Below are positions 12,607 through 26,887 of a DNA stretch of 64,000 nucleotides, one piece after another. The notes below the pieces were generated by a model. It was not told the DNA's origin. It worked only from the letters and a program-made list of their open reading frames with translations, and did no database searches. This stretch comes from Stichopus chloronotus (Eukaryota > Echinodermata > Holothuroidea > Aspidochirotida > Stichopodidae): the NCBI GenBank assembly GCA_021234535.1, contig CM037838.1, positions 9,564,672-9,628,671 of the forward strand, written 5' to 3'. The position numbers and the translations under genes were made by a program. The first letter of the stretch is position 1, and each line of letters opens with the position of its first letter.

Positions 12607-15600
12607 ATTACAACCGAATCATCTAACAAAATATATAAATGAGATACTTTAAAAAAGTACTTGGTGTATATTTTACATTACAGTGTGCGCAAAATGTTAA
12701 AAAGTTATACCAATCAAATTTCCCACTAAAGCCGCCCAATACCTATCAACTATCAGTAATCAGTGTTTCTATGTGTGTATTCGGGCCTACATGTAAGTTT
12801 ATTTCAGTAGTTTCATCATTTAGATAAAGAGCTAAATATTGTTTACATTAATTAAATTAAAATAGATGAGAAGACTTAAATTTTGTGATCGGTCCTCTAG
12901 ACCAATTTTATCAAAATTTATACTGTCGTTATCTATTGTGGAGACTGACGTTTACCCATCAGTGATTGCTTTATTTACCGATTATGCAATATTTTCAACT
13001 TTTCAATATGGTCAAACTTTGTTACATCTTATCAAATTTTATAACATCTTAAGATTCTTTTCTTGCCATTTAGATTGATTTTGTCCACCTTCCTAATTCC
13101 CCGAAAAGATGTTTCACTTATTTATATTGTACTTGTATACTTATTATATATTGCACTTTCATCGCAATAACCTTTGTAATGTGCGACAATTCATTATTCC
13201 CCTACCCCTAAAAGACAAAAGAAAGTTACTGACAAACTTCTGAACGATGAAGTCCACAAAGTGAACTTTTAGCAGCATTATATTATGCGATTATTCATTT
13301 TTTATTATCAGTTCCGCGAAAAGGTTAGTTATTTCATGACAGAAACCTTTGTCTAAATTTTCCTCCAATAGAGCAAATACTGCAAGCGTGACAGATATTG
13401 GAGATGCCTAATCACACCTTGAAAAACAAGCGAACGGCAAAGTAAGTCAGAGACGTTGAACCCAGAGTAACGCCTCCAACATATTGCTAAAGCTATTGTG
13501 CAATGGTGACGCTTAGATACAACATGTCTATCTGATTTGCAAGAAAGATGAAGAAGGAAAAAACACGTGAACAGTTCAAGTTACAATTTCAACATCAACT
13601 TCGAGAAAAAAATTCAGTCCTATGGGTCGAAACAATGTCGTTGATTAAACAGCTGTTGGTACTTTCAACCTTTAGGTGTAGGCCTAGTAGATTAAATATC
13701 TTAATTTCAGTGAACTAATAACTTCCTTTTCCTGTTCTAACGAACTTTTATTCCCTTCCCCCTAATGAACTACATTTTCTCCTGTCATGTTTTAAGCCCT
13801 AAAGAGTGTTCTTGTTTAAAGTCTTTACAGCTTACTCCTGGAGAATGTCAGACAGTCTGAATGAATATGTATATTTATATCCAAGGCAAGATCTGTTTAC
13901 CTCTAAAGTTCTCGCGTAAATGTTGTGTATACCAGACATACACAGATTTAATAGCAATCACACCCCGTAGGCATCGCACCCAGTGAAGTGCATACCAACA
14001 TACATCTATCGAAATGAGATGTCTGTTTGTTTCTCCACAATTCAAATCTGCTTATCAGAAAGAGAGAGAATCGTATTTGTCTTGCCGAGTGATGCAAAAC
14101 CAACTCCTCAGCCATATATCAAAATGCAAATGAAACTACTCTCCATAATTTACCGCTTGAAGCAATTGTTATTATTGTATACAACCACAAGTTTCTAGGA
14201 TTATAGATGTGTTGGAGAACTCGGAGTGAGGCCATGGAATGATGTAACAACTCGACTGCACATGCCAGTATTTTAACTTACATATGAGTCGTTGTCAACA
14301 TTCTCTAGTTTTTACCTTGTCCTAGAAAAACCTCAGCTTCCGCAAGAAGAAAAAAAGAAGAAAAGAAAACATAATAGTTGTCTTTTTTGTGGTTTGATGT
14401 GTGATATTTCATTTTAGAACTCAGTAAACATTCATTAACTCAAAGGAAGATACGATAAGATGAAAATAACGTCATGCACGAACGAACAATAGTAAACAAT
14501 GTAAGCCGCCCTATAATACTAGAGGACAGTGGGATAGCTTGGCAAGTGTGCGCCCACTGGTCAAAGTGAAATTTCCAGCAGTGAGCAGCAATATGCTGGA
14601 TACTTAGTTCACACTTACTCTCTTTGACCTCGACAACCACTTGGTATAATAAAATTTACTTGAAAGTTAAAAAAGACAAAAGGGAAACCTCAAAATTCGA
14701 CGCAGGTTGGAACTCGATAAACAGCCTTTAGCTTATTGACATTTTGACGTACTTTGTAATTTAGTTAGGTCGATTCCTTTAAAACGGATTTCTTTATGCA
14801 GTCACTCAAAATGTTATTACCCAAAATCATGTAATCCTGACTTTGTGATTTTAACTGTAAATCGACCCATATATAGGCTTCGTCCTTGTTACTATGATTA
14901 AAGCGATAAACTCATAATTTACGTACCGTAATCTTCTCTGACTGCATTGATTGCGCCCTCTTCAATACATGCATCATTTTATGCGATATTATCACGTGAT
15001 CGCAAACTCTTGAACACGTGAACGCTTCGTGTTCAGTTACCGTGGTATGACACGGTATAATCCACGCGTGTGATTAAAATGGCCCCAGAAAGTTAATGGG
15101 AAGAAATACATAGCACAATGTCATTGTTATATATAGGCTGGAACTGAAATATAAAATCAAGAAGATATTCTTACTTTGGTCAAAGATTGCTTATAAACCT
15201 AATCCTGGTATCATCTCCTTTGTTCCTTATTCATACAAATTAATTGCGACGATATGATGATAGCGAAGATCAATCACACTTTCATGAGTTCCTGAATTAG
15301 CCAGAATCAATTCTCTCGTTTCTTCCTTTTCGCAGAAGTGGACAATAGTTTAAGGGATTTTTACCTTAAAGCGCAATCTACACTGTTTATCGCGGCCATT
15401 TTGCCAGGAAAATCAAGTTTCTATTTTTAACGTAACTCAGTTTTGCACCATATTATGGACTCGAACACATATCGTGGATCTAACTGAGCAAACTAAAGAG
15501 GAGCCCAAATGAGAGACAATGTGTAATGTGTTTCTCGCTCTAGGAACGAAAAAAAAAACCCGTTGCAATTAATTTTAATTTAATTTTAATTTTTAATTAT

Positions 15601-17318
15601 TAAGATTAGATTTTTAGATTTTAATTAATTAATAGACGAGTTTGAGAGATAAATTGATTCATTTGCCATCCGATCTTGCAAGCCAGTACTCAGAGGATAT
15701 TTAAGCAAGGGCTCCTTCGCAGGCTTTTGCAATGCTTAATTACATTGTTAATTGAAATACCGTTGTTTATCGTTGCCAGGCCAACAGAATTATTGATTGA
15801 CTGTGACGTCACCTTCCGGAACATTATGCGTATACAATTTTGGTCACGAAAATTAAAATTCAGGGTAAATGAGACACTTTGTTCTTATCTCAAACTTGGG
15901 ATTGTATTAAATGTTACTATTGGGTTATTTTATACATTTTTATGTGCATGGAATTGTATGAAAGGGGTGATTCCCGAAAACTATGAAAAAGTAAAAACAT
16001 TTTAATTTTTTGCATAAGTCGGGTAAAGAAACAACATGGTTAAAATAAACAACCCGAGGTATAAAACAGAATTTTTTTTTTCTAATAAGTTACACCAGCA
16101 GATGGGATAACTACTTTCATGTACCTCTTTAAGAGAGGACCCTCTCTGTTTCTCATCCTCGTTATCTGTTCTGATAAATAAATGACTTCATCAATGATGA
16201 CATTCCCATCCTCTGATCATCCTCTGATGGTTTTTTTGCTGTAGGGCTGAACTTATTCGCTATCTACCCTTTCAAGGCTCTCTGCAATATTATGGTATAT
16301 CATCGTATAGTGTGTCTCCGCAGGGACTCCCCTGATTCTTGGCCTTTCTGTGATAGAGATACGTGCGGCAATATTGGCTCTTCTCCTATTGTGTCTATCT
16401 ACATATCTATGTAGATAAGCTACTTGACATCCTCTATCCGTTTTAAAGAAAAAAAAACTTAAAAAAAAAAACCCTCGGAAATCGAATGGGCATGCGCACA
16501 CTGTAATTGATCTCTCGAATAAAACATTTCATCGTTGTTGTAATTTATCAGAAAATGGATCATGCATGCAAGGATGACACAACGCGATACACTTATTAAC
16601 AAAATGAACAGTATAAAAGGTATCGTCAGTTGCCCACTACCTTATCTTATAATGAATGTAGGTTTGATGATAGCTACATTGTGGAAGAGAGTCATTTGCC
16701 ATCTAACTTAGATGGTAGTCTCATGAAATTTGAAAAAAAAAAAAACTAGATCAAATATCGCTTGATCAGAAAATGGTTTCAGATTACCATGTGTAATCCC
16801 TAGCTTCAAATATTGGGGATCTTGGAAGTTAGCGCAACGTAATATTGTGCTAAATTAAATTGAGAAATTGGCTTTGATCTACGTCTTAATGGCATTGTTT
16901 TGTTCTACCAATCAAATACAAGAATTTGATCCTGTCATTAAACAGTAATAATATCATCATCTAGTGATCATTTGACTTTCTTCGAAGTTAAGGACATTGC
17001 TCACACCTTTATTTGAGGGTACTATTGTAATTTACTGATTTGATCTTTTGATCTCGTATACTCAAGGAAAAACTGTTTGTATTACTCAATAATGTCGTTG
17101 GGTTCACCATTGCTTCCAGTTTACTCTGTTGTAATCACTGGTGTAGCCAGGGTTATCAGCCATGGAGAGCCAAACGTGAATGATCGTCAGGTCGAAGTAT
17201 AGAACACAGACCGAATGGGTCACATTAACAGTCCGGACGTGAGACGCTTTGCAGGAACAAATTTCATTCAAGAGGATATATTGTAGAGGAGCCACAATTA
17301 CTTGATTAAGACAATGGC
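12607..17318. other. Non-coding AT-rich stretch
   Basis: No gene is recognised. Features are an almost pure A/T patch at 15565-15640 built from TTTTAATT-like words, a perfect 9-base stem with 4-base loop at 16396-16417 (TATCTACAT and its complement), a TGACGTCA at 15804-15811 and a TCACGTGA at 14992-14999. A minus-strand frame at 16253-16501 has a coding-like C-terminal half but no recognisable motif. Confidence 0.5.
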
Positions 17319-17600
17319 TTTGACACTATCTAAGCGGAGAGCCACCATCAGTTGGTGCTTAGCGCACGAGAAAAGATTTGACAAAAATACTTCCCAGATT
17401 GCATGGAATGATACTTCGCAGGTCCATTTTAGCATAACAAATTTAATTCAAGAGCATTTTGTAGGTATCAAAATATGTAATTATTTATGTTGCCACCTTT
17501 GACACTATCTAAGCGGAGAGCGTCCACTATCGATTAGCGTTACGAGAAAATATTTGACACAAATGCTTGCCAGGTAGCAGGTAACGGCATTTTTGCATAA
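17319..17600 (+). repeat. Tandem duplication, period 179 bp
   Basis: The phrase TTTGACACTATCTAAGCGGA starts at 17319 and again at 17498. Both copies continue with a GAG…CA(T/C)CAG/ATCGATTag-like stretch and an ACGAGAAAA…TTTGACA phrase. The words CTAAGCGGA and GCCACC…CAGTTGG recur at about 25210, so the unit belongs to a dispersed repeat family. I cannot name the family. Confidence 0.6.
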
Positions 17601-17729
17601 CCCCTTTCAACGGGATAAAGAAAAAATCCAAGAGAACTTTAAAGGCGGCTGCCAAAGTACATGATTTTCCAAGCCACGTAGGAAAGATTTTAGCAAAGAT
17701 GAGAACTAAAGGAAAGAAGGAAAAATGAA

Positions 17730-17874
17730 AAAGGTAATACTTATCAGATGGGATGACAGGCGAAACGGGTGGATCTAAAAGACTATCAACCACCGGTCGG
17801 CGAGAAGCTAACAACGACAACACCAAAAGCATAAAAATACCCCCTGGAGTGCTGCAGTGGATCGACCTTTCCAT
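17730..17874 (-). CDS. Weak candidate first exon with signal-peptide-like start
   Basis: On the minus strand an ATG at 17872-17874 in good context (AAGATGG) opens a 115-codon frame ending at 17527. The first 45 or so codons are GC-richer than the surroundings and encode a hydrophobic stretch (GGIFMLLVLSLLAS at about residues 11-24) after a short basic lead, like a secretion signal. The remainder is phenylalanine- and leucine-rich and looks non-coding, so if real only the first part would be an exon. I saw no convincing splice donor. Chance or an embedded transposon fragment are equally possible. Confidence 0.15.
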
Positions 17875-20800
17875 CTTCTGGAGATGGTTTGGTTAATATT
17901 TTTTGTTGGATGAAAGTCTGCTTTCCTTAATATTATTAAGCTGTTTTTGTAGTTTTCACTCAAATATTCAGAACCATTAGAACAAACGTATGTGAAATCG
18001 TCAGACGGGCTGTGTGTAGCGGTTCAAGAGACGCGAAGGTCTTTCAAAGGCGTAAATAGAATTTGTTTTCTATAGGGAGACCTGGAACGTTAATGGGGAA
18101 GTCACAGCGGACCAGTTGAAACAATGTCACAGCGTGAAATGGGAATAAAGTATGCCTCTACGAAAGCTTGGCAGCAAGTACTTGGAGCAGACCAAGAAGG
18201 GCGGGAGGGAGGGGGGATGTAAATTGTAGGAATATCTTTGAGTCGGCGGGGAGAGTACTGAAATTTTTGGGGACAAAAATTCTGCTCTATATGGCCTCTG
18301 TCTCTCCCTTCAAAGGATCGGCAAGTAAGATTCTCGGGGTGTTATCTTTGTTACATTTGTCCACCATCCCATCTATCAATGCACGGAAAAGCTACAAAAC
18401 CCCAAAATAAAAACATGCTCGAAACCATCAAACTGACCAAACACAATTCTGACCTGCCAGACTTCTCGAAACTATGACATAAAGGCCACTTTGCCAGATA
18501 AAACATCACCAAACTGGCAGTCCTGACCTTAAGCTGTGACCAGTACTTTCGCTTTTCGGGAATCACGGAGACGGGGCCGAGTGACGGTGATGCGAGGAGG
18601 ATTTGACTCCCCCCCATTTTTTTGTTATGTTGGCGTCCTCTTTTCCCTCCTGAAATTGTTACTACATTGTGCATTGGACAGATCAAGAATATATTCAGCC
18701 CTGACTTCTAATTCTCCCGGACGTCCCTGTCTGTTGGAATACTTGTCACAATTTTTGAGGAACGGAGAACACAAGTTAGCCCTCCATCACTCTCTCTCTC
18801 TCAGAAAAAAAGCTGCTGTTTAAAATGCAGGAAAACGCACCTTTCATGCATTGAGGTGACAGTGTAAACTGATTGTGGCTTTACGAAGTATTACCTTAGT
18901 CAAGGGCAATTCGATTGTAAGAGTTGTACCACTTTAAAGTGCACCCAGTTTCCAGTATCTGTTACCAATCAGACTCAAGTTACCTTCCATGTCGCCGGCA
19001 CGTTACAGCCAGCGTGGTAGCGGATAGAACCACTCACAATTAGGATGATAAGTACATGTTTATCCTGGTATTTTCACTGGAAAATCTGGTTTCTGTATCT
19101 CTTTGTTACGTTAGATAGCAATTCAACCGCCTCAACCCCAATTTTCGTTTTGTTCATGAATGTAGGTCTGCGTGGTTATCGACGCGTCGCCCAGTGCAAG
19201 ATGGCAGGGCCTAAACAAGTATGCGTATTGAAAGTCCAGACTTTCCTACATGAGTAATGAATATGACTTCCATTGCCATCATACGGGGAATAATTTACAG
19301 GTCGGCCTAGCCTAGTACCAAGTACAATTGCTTCCGGCAGTCATACAGCATTGGGTACTGCGTTCATTTTTTATTTTTTAGTTCATTTGTTTTCTTTGTT
19401 TTGTTTTTATCTCCAGTTTCAATTTTTAGCTGATGGAAGTGGAAGGGGAATTGCCCCTTGTCTACGCCATCGGTTGTATTAGATATTTTTATTTTGCAAT
19501 TACTTTTATTTCACAATTATTTAGGAAATCTGAATTGAAGCACAATGTCTTGATCCAGCAATTGAGGAGGATCCTTGATCCTATATTTATAAGTACAATG
19601 CTTAGATCGACGACTTAAAAATATTTCTCCAGTCTGCTGTAATAAAATTGACAATAAACTTAATTTTCACGAATGTAGACTCTACCGGTCAATTAAAATT
19701 GGCATGTGAAGAATGATCAGCTTTTTATGTGAATCGCTCAAGCATTATATCTTGATTACTTTATGACATGAATTAAATTTCAATAAAATGGCGTTTAAGA
19801 TGTAATGTTCCTAAGGGTGGAGGGAGTGGGGTGTTAGACTACATGTAGAGGTGTGGGTATCCATTTCTTACTAGAACGTATCTCTAAGTTGCCCAAGCGA
19901 CTGAAACAAATTTCCTTTTTCATGTCGAAAGTCCCTTACGACGAGCAGCAGCAGATGATATTATTCCAGTCAACTTGGTTTTGGTAACCTGACGTAATCA
20001 AAATCTAGCAGATGCTGCAAGGTCGCACAAAAGTAACCGATAATCCCACTCGGTGGTTCTAGCAGAACGTTACATTTGCCATTACCTTCTAAAGACGTCA
20101 CTCCTATGGGTTTTTGAGGGATAAATACGATAGGAATATCCACGAACGTCCTAAACCTTTTTTTTTTTTTTTTTTTGTTAAGCAGGCATTTTGGCCATTC
20201 AGTAGAAATACAGAAGAAACAATTATAAAAAATCCATAAAGAAAAGGAAAAGGTGCAATCGTCTTTTTTTTTAATTTGGAAGCACTTTTTCCGTTTTCTC
20301 TTTTTTTTTGTTACTTTTTTTTCGTTGTATAGTTCTGCCATAAACATGTAGACATCACACTTGCTTGATCATGAAAAGTGTTTCGTGCTACAAAGTGAAT
20401 TTTTCACTTTCCTTTAAGTGACCTTTGCTCTTTAATATTCGAGACTAGAAAAAGAAAAAGAAAATCATTTCATTGACGTTTTTTTTTTCCATAACATGAG
20501 AAGAGTGAAATGACACATAAATTTATTAGGGATATTGACGAATCGTTCTAAAACACCTATGGGCTTAAAATCAAACACACTAAACATCCCTCAAACGCTT
20601 AAAAAATTCTTGGTCAGTGGCTAACCTTTTGGTAGCTTTCCCCTGCTGTGAAAGTTTCCGGTGAATGCAGATCACTTTAGCTGAGCTTGGTATACACCTA
20701 CAGTTGCGGATGATGTATTGGTATGAGATGAGTAATTGATATCGCTGCAAACAATGAGATTGAAATCTATTTAATTCAGAAGATCCTTAAATTCTTACCA

Positions 20801-23800
20801 AGACATCCATAAAAGCGAATGCAGATGGTACTTGTTTGCAACCACATCCATGTGATAAATTCATCAATCTATATATAAATTCGCTGGTTAATAGTCACAC
20901 ACAATCTACAATTAAAAAACATGCCGCATTCAACTGTCTGGGTGACTACACTTGGCCACTCGTTTTAATACGAAACTGCAAATTATTCTGAACATTGAAG
21001 CAATGCAAAACGTAACTTAACAACAGAAGTCTTGTGTATTAATGTGCAGTGATGCAGATGTATTCTATCTGGAGAAAATTACCCGACACTCGGACCGATT
21101 TCCCATTAACTTCGATTATTCGCTTCCCTACACTACGTCAAAAGAAAAGCAAAAAAAAAAAAATGAGTAAATGTATATAACCGTCGGTCTATCCATCCAC
21201 ATCGCCATTATTTGTATAGTCTGGTGAGATCACAGGGATAGCTAATATTACGTATTCATTCAGAAGGGTTAGGTTTAATCCCTGGCTGAGGACTAAGACA
21301 CTGTATAGGTATGAACTCTACTATGTTATACTCCATTGTCAAGGTAACCGCATTTTATATACTTCCCTCTTTGAAGACTTTTCCTCCGTCGATCTTGACC
21401 GAGAAGTTCTATGAAAATTTTTGTAATCTATATGTGGGTTTGTAAGAAGGAACAATGGGGACGTACTTCGAGAATGCCCTAAGAAAGTCAAGTTGCTCGA
21501 AAGGATTTCACTAAGTCATATGGAAAAGAATTTACTTAAACATGTATTGGGTCTATGTGTTGTCTTCTCAATATGATCAGGAGTAATTACTACTTTGTGT
21601 ACCTGATACTAAAGTTACCTTTGCAATAAGAGATTGTCATCTTTTTCAAGGAGATAGAAATGAGTTATTCGACACGCGCATGCACATCCAAATCGGACAG
21701 AACACTTGTTTATTGTGACGTAAAGGACAAACGTCACGGGCGGTAGTGGCGTAAATGAACATCATGGGTCAAGTTTAATATCAACCTCTCGCATCTATTA
21801 TTGGGTCTATAACTAGAAGATGAGAAATTACTGAGGAAAAGAAAGATTAAAATAGAAAAAAAAAACAGAGCAGAGAAACCTATTTAATCAAAAGCCCTCT
21901 CTCTACAGACTTGTCAGTTCCAGTTGTCTAGATGACCGTGCCGGATAACTATGGTTAAAACAGGTTATTATACTTTGTGCTTCAACTTAATTAGTTCTTC
22001 CCTTCTTGTGTCACTGCAACTGTTAGGGATAAACGAAGACGAGTGAGAGAAAGGAAAAAAAAAACGACAAAAAGTTGAAAGCCACCATACTTGTTATAAT
22101 GTTGAGACTTTATTAAATTGGTTGCTGAAAGGGAACCAAAAAGAAAAAAAAAAGGTCGCGTGCATCACGATCGTATCATAGTTAATTGAAAACGATTGCC
22201 GTTTTTCATTCCATGGTATGAGAATGGAAATGATCTGTGGTACAATACCATAATTCCACTTTCTTCCTCAGCCTTTGTCTGAGAAGTAAAAAAAAATGTG
22301 TTATGCTAACATGCACTTGTTTTGAATGTGAGCCATGGACAGGGGTGTTCATTTTACAGTTTCGTTCATTTAAATCTAACCTACTTTTTCACATCAGATA
22401 TGAGCAGTTTATCTCCAACAGAGTGAAGAGTCGTTTCACAGTAGAGGCTGGGAACTAGCGATGGATGTACGGTTTGCGTATACGTCGAAAATAATTACAA
22501 ATGTTCGGGGCAGGGAAGAATATATTTCATTTTGAATTGTTAGCTCTCCTCTACCAATGCGCGTACATTACATTTTCCAGTTATGCCTAATAGAATGAAA
22601 ATCAAATTAGGTCCGTTTTATGGATATTCATGGCTGTGTTCACATTTGAAATTTTTATTTAAAGGTAAGTTTAATCGGTTTGACAACCTGCGGTACGTGT
22701 GTCTGAACATGGACGGCCTTACGGTGACGTCATTGTACGAATATTGAGCGAGAAGCAGAAATATTTCAATGAGTTGAGGGTATTATAAACTTCCTCTTTC
22801 ACCTGTTACTCATTTTTCTTCGTCTTTCCTTTTTTGTTTTCTTTGCTGTTTGTTCTCTTTTTCTCACCTGGCTTTTGTTTTTGTATATTGATTAGCTTTA
22901 TTTCTTTCTTTTTCAGGGGTGATTACACCCGACAAGCTTTTAAGTACTCCTCAGTCTCTTTAACTACATAGTTCATTGTAATTTTTCTGTTTAACTATTC
23001 ATTTAATAACGAGACTGAAATAGAGTTACAGTTACATAAATACTTATGTATTGTAATTAGTATGATTAAGTCATGTGGCAGAGAACCTTCCACCCATTAA
23101 AATATCTCATTATTTGAAAAGAGTATCTCTTTACATTTTCAAAAGTTAGGCAATGGATGCCAATGATTAATTTGATCAATTAATCGAACAGCTTTGTCAA
23201 CTTGACGATTTCAATAATATAATTGTAGAGGATTTAAAACGTCGGCAAGGTAGGCTTCACTATACAGAGCGCACAGTAAGAACAGGCCTAATAGGTGAAG
23301 CGTCTATGGTGGCACACAGTTGCCTCAGTCAGACAAAATATATTTGCTCCATTTGTCCTGGGAATAAAAATTAGTCCTCCTGCAATAAACTTAGCTCAAT
23401 GCTATGATGATGGCGCTGCTGATGGAGCTTGTTTAAATCAATGACGTCATTTGATGTCAGCTATACGTAGTCCAGGGAATGACGTCATGTTGAACTGATG
23501 TCTCAAAGTTGACAAAAATATCTAAAATATAGATATATCATCATATAATATCTCAAATATTTAAAAAAGTAACACCGCTTTTTTTTCACAATTGTTTCTT
23601 GAAAGGTCTTCATTTTGTAGAGACAAATTACTTCGAAATTCAACTTTAAGTAATATTACCGTTAAAGTGTACCGAATGTCAAGTACTTAAAAATATATAT
23701 GCCACAAAGATTTAAAATAAATTCAAGTGGACCAAGTAACATCTTCACAGGACATTTTTTAAATGTAAAATGTTGAGACTGTTTCAATCAATTTAAAAAA

Positions 23801-24689
23801 GGACGATTGGTCAATAATTTGTGATGTCATTCTTCTACCACATAGATTACTTCTTTGTTCGCTATGTTTGTTCGAACTCCATTTGCAACTTGTCACGAAA
23901 TGTAATCCCTTATACGGTAACTTTAGTACACAAGCCATCTACAAAGGGTTACAACATGCTATGCGGGAAGACGGTAAAAGTGTAAAACCATTCTAATTTC
24001 AAAAGGAAACGAAGCAGGTAATGTGATCTATACGGAAGGACGTAACAAATAAACGCAAATGCGACTCTTTTAAATTAAGTAAACTGTCAACATTGCATAT
24101 CTCAGAAATGGACTGAGTTATGAAGAAAGGCGTTGAATGCATAGTATTTAGTTTCCAACTTTCGAAAAATATTTTCTTGCAAGCATAATTTTAGACTTAG
24201 GGCTTTTTTGTATTCCTCACTGAGGGCATTTTGGTCTCACGTGATAAGCACACCTCAACACGTCATGTCAACATTCTTATGGCTTGCATTGCCGCTGTGG
24301 ATCTAGCTTGCCGTTCGTCAATGAACATATAACTGTTACGTTAGGTTACATGGATATTAAAAAAAATGGTGATTTCAACTGATTATGGTCTGCATGAGTG
24401 TCAATATCACAGAAAAGTAAAGACGTGTAGGAGGTGGGGGGGGGGGGGGGGGGGTGGTAACTAGATTTTCACTGTGTCATAACAACCATGGGGTCACTGT
24501 CCCTTAACCCTTATACCCACAATATGTTGTATTTGGTATCAAATTAAAGTAAATTAAATATTAAACTCTATGTTGGATTGGTTATTTTGTTACTTCATGA
24601 CCTTGCACAATAGTGATTGAAAAGTTTATGATGGTAAAACAAGGCATATTCAAGCTACCCGGTGCTTGTAACGAGTAGAAACCCTTAAA
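17875..24689. other. Non-coding stretch
   Basis: No gene is recognised. GC is somewhat higher at 18000-18800 without a credible reading frame. There is a T run at 20159-20176, a pyrimidine-rich tract at about 22795-22915, a run of nineteen G at 24436-24454, and TGACGTCA palindromes at 22725, 23442 and 23480. A TCACGTGA is at 24237-24244. Confidence 0.5.
23442..23487. promoter_or_regulatory. Pair of perfect CRE-type palindromes
   Basis: TGACGTCA is present at 23442-23449 and 23480-23487, 38 bases apart, with a one-base-different relative (TGATGTCA) at 23452-23459 between them. TGACGTCA is the consensus site for CREB/ATF bZIP factors. No gene start is visible nearby, so a regulatory role is not shown. 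Confidence 0.3.
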
Positions 24690-26700
24690 GGTAATGTGAC
24701 ATGCTTGAAGGACACAGTTGGCTTTATTCAACAGTTGCAAAGTGACACCCTGCATCAGGGACGTCAATCCAAATTGAAATGTGGGGGGGGGGGGACATGT
24801 TTGACTACGCGACAGGTTTGAATGATTAACGCTCACAGCAGGAATCTACGCAGTGCACTTTTTGATGGCTTTGGGTATACTGCTCATGGCCAATAGTTTT
24901 TTCCCTGAGTTCGGAGTAACGTCCAATAACGTAATCAGAAGAAAAAGTCAGGAAGTTCTGATGTATTTGCGGAATTGTAGACATTTGAAAGAAGAATTCT
25001 GCATCTTCGAATGGCATTTAAAGGTCAAAACTGGTCAGACATTGCATATTTAAGACAAATGATAATATTGATTACAGACAGTGGGGGCCGCTAGGATCTA
25101 TTGATCGGAGGCAAATATTGTCAAAGTCTATGAAGGAACAATTCGAGGGCGCGTGTCCAGGGGTTTATAACCGGGGACGGATTCTTGAGGGCGTGTGCGT
25201 CAGGACTGTCTAAGCGGAACGCCACCTTCAGTTGGAGCAGGGCGTACATGAAAAGTTTGGGCTTTTCAAAAATCCAAGATGGCCGGAAATGCCATTTTCC
25301 GGCCGTCCTACGCTGCATATACCCAGCCTTGAAATATCGATATCATGTCTGCAATTCCTCAATTCATGTAAAAAATAAATCAATATACGAACAATGGTAC
25401 AGGAAATACATATCAGATGGGAGTTGAGGTGATACAAGAATCATAATGAATGTTGCATCCTCTTTCATTTTTTTTAGTACTTTGCAAATATTTGGGTCTG
25501 CAAACAGAGGGGAAAAGACCCCAGGAATGCTTTTTGGGTGGGTTGGGGAGAGATTTTTGCCCATTTGTAATGAGCGGGATCAGCGCATCCATGAAAATGG
25601 TAATACATATGTGTGAATTTCCAACAAATCGTCTCAAGGAAGAGTGATTCAAAACCCTCAGCAAAATTTCAATAAAAAAAAAATACTTTCGTCGGTTGCA
25701 AGGGCAGAAGATGGACGCAAATAGAATGTAAACAAAAACTACTATAGCACCGACAGGCAAATTTTTCTTTTACTTCATCGATGTCACACTTAAAGCTCCT
25801 ATCCAGGGTTTTCAGGAGGGGTTGAGACCCTGCCTGGGGACAAACACTTTTGCGTCCACTATGCACAGAACTATATGAGGGGAGAGCCACCATCATTTGG
25901 AGGGTACCAGAAAATTTGGGGCTTTCCATCCCCCCCCCCCCATGGTCGGAAACGGGTGTTCTCTGCTTCATGTACCCAGCCTTAAAATAGAACTATCATG
26001 TCGACAATTTCTCAATTAATCAGAGGAATGTCATTTTATGGAAAAATAGTACTAATTTGCGTTGCTGTTATCTAGTATATTTATGCTATCGTAATTTTCT
26101 GCAACAGTTCTTACTTTCTAACGATAACAGGTTTTTTTTTTCTTTTTGAGAAATTTTCCACCAGCAGTTGACCTCACGCAAAATCTGGTGCAATATATCT
26201 ATTGCAGTCAACTTTTTCTCCGGGAAAATGTGGTTCCATAAAAGTTATTCCACAATTTTTACTCTCATTGCAGTTGTGTATTAGTTTGCTACAACTGTCG
26301 ATGATTGCATGACAAAGTAGAACTTGTTTTTGTTCCGATAACTTTTGACTATACTAGTCACATCGAAAAAGATGCCATACGATAGTATACTGGTAGATGG
26401 GAAAGCATGAGTAACGTGATGGTTGGTCTGGATCTGTGAGAGAGTTGTAAAGGAGGACGTGTCTCCACCCCCCACCCCCCCCCTGTTGAGATTTGTTTTT
26501 ACCCACTAGCTAAACTTAGATGCAATCTGGTACAATATTTGGCTTCCTCTGAAGTAATAAAATGTGCTAGACTAAGATATAAAAAATCATAACTGGTATT
26601 TCAGATTTTAGAACTATCGTATCTTTAAGTTTCTTCTTTCTTTTTTTGAGGAGGGACCTCCCCCGGTAGTGACCGCCCTGAGTGTATATCAACGATTCAT
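24690..26700. repeat. Repeat-dense zone with at least two copies of one dispersed family
   Basis: Copy one (about 25141-25380) and copy two (about 25797-26030) share, in the same order, a CCAGGGgTTT phrase, a GAGaGCCACCaTCA(g/t)TTGG phrase, an AAAAtTTGGGGCTTT phrase, a GG(C)CGGAAA phrase, TACCCAGCCTT(G/A)AAAT, and ATCATGTC(T/G)…TCAATT. A further pair of similar stretches (AATCTGGT(G/A)CAATAT) occurs at about 26179 and 26527. Poly-G/C runs (24783-24794, 25930-25941) sit within it. This is an old dispersed-repeat accumulation with no protein-coding capacity that I recognise. Confidence 0.6.
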
Positions 26701-26887
26701 CCAAATACACGATCACCAACAGAATTTTGTCCTCAGTTCACGTTTTGCTGGTAATTTGAAATTTTGATGGCATATGTATGGGGAGGAACGTGCATCAGTT
26801 TCTTGCCTTCATTTGTCCATTCATGTAACACAGCAAAGGAAACACTGCGCGCGAAGAGCGCGGGAAAATGGTGTTTACCTAAATTAT

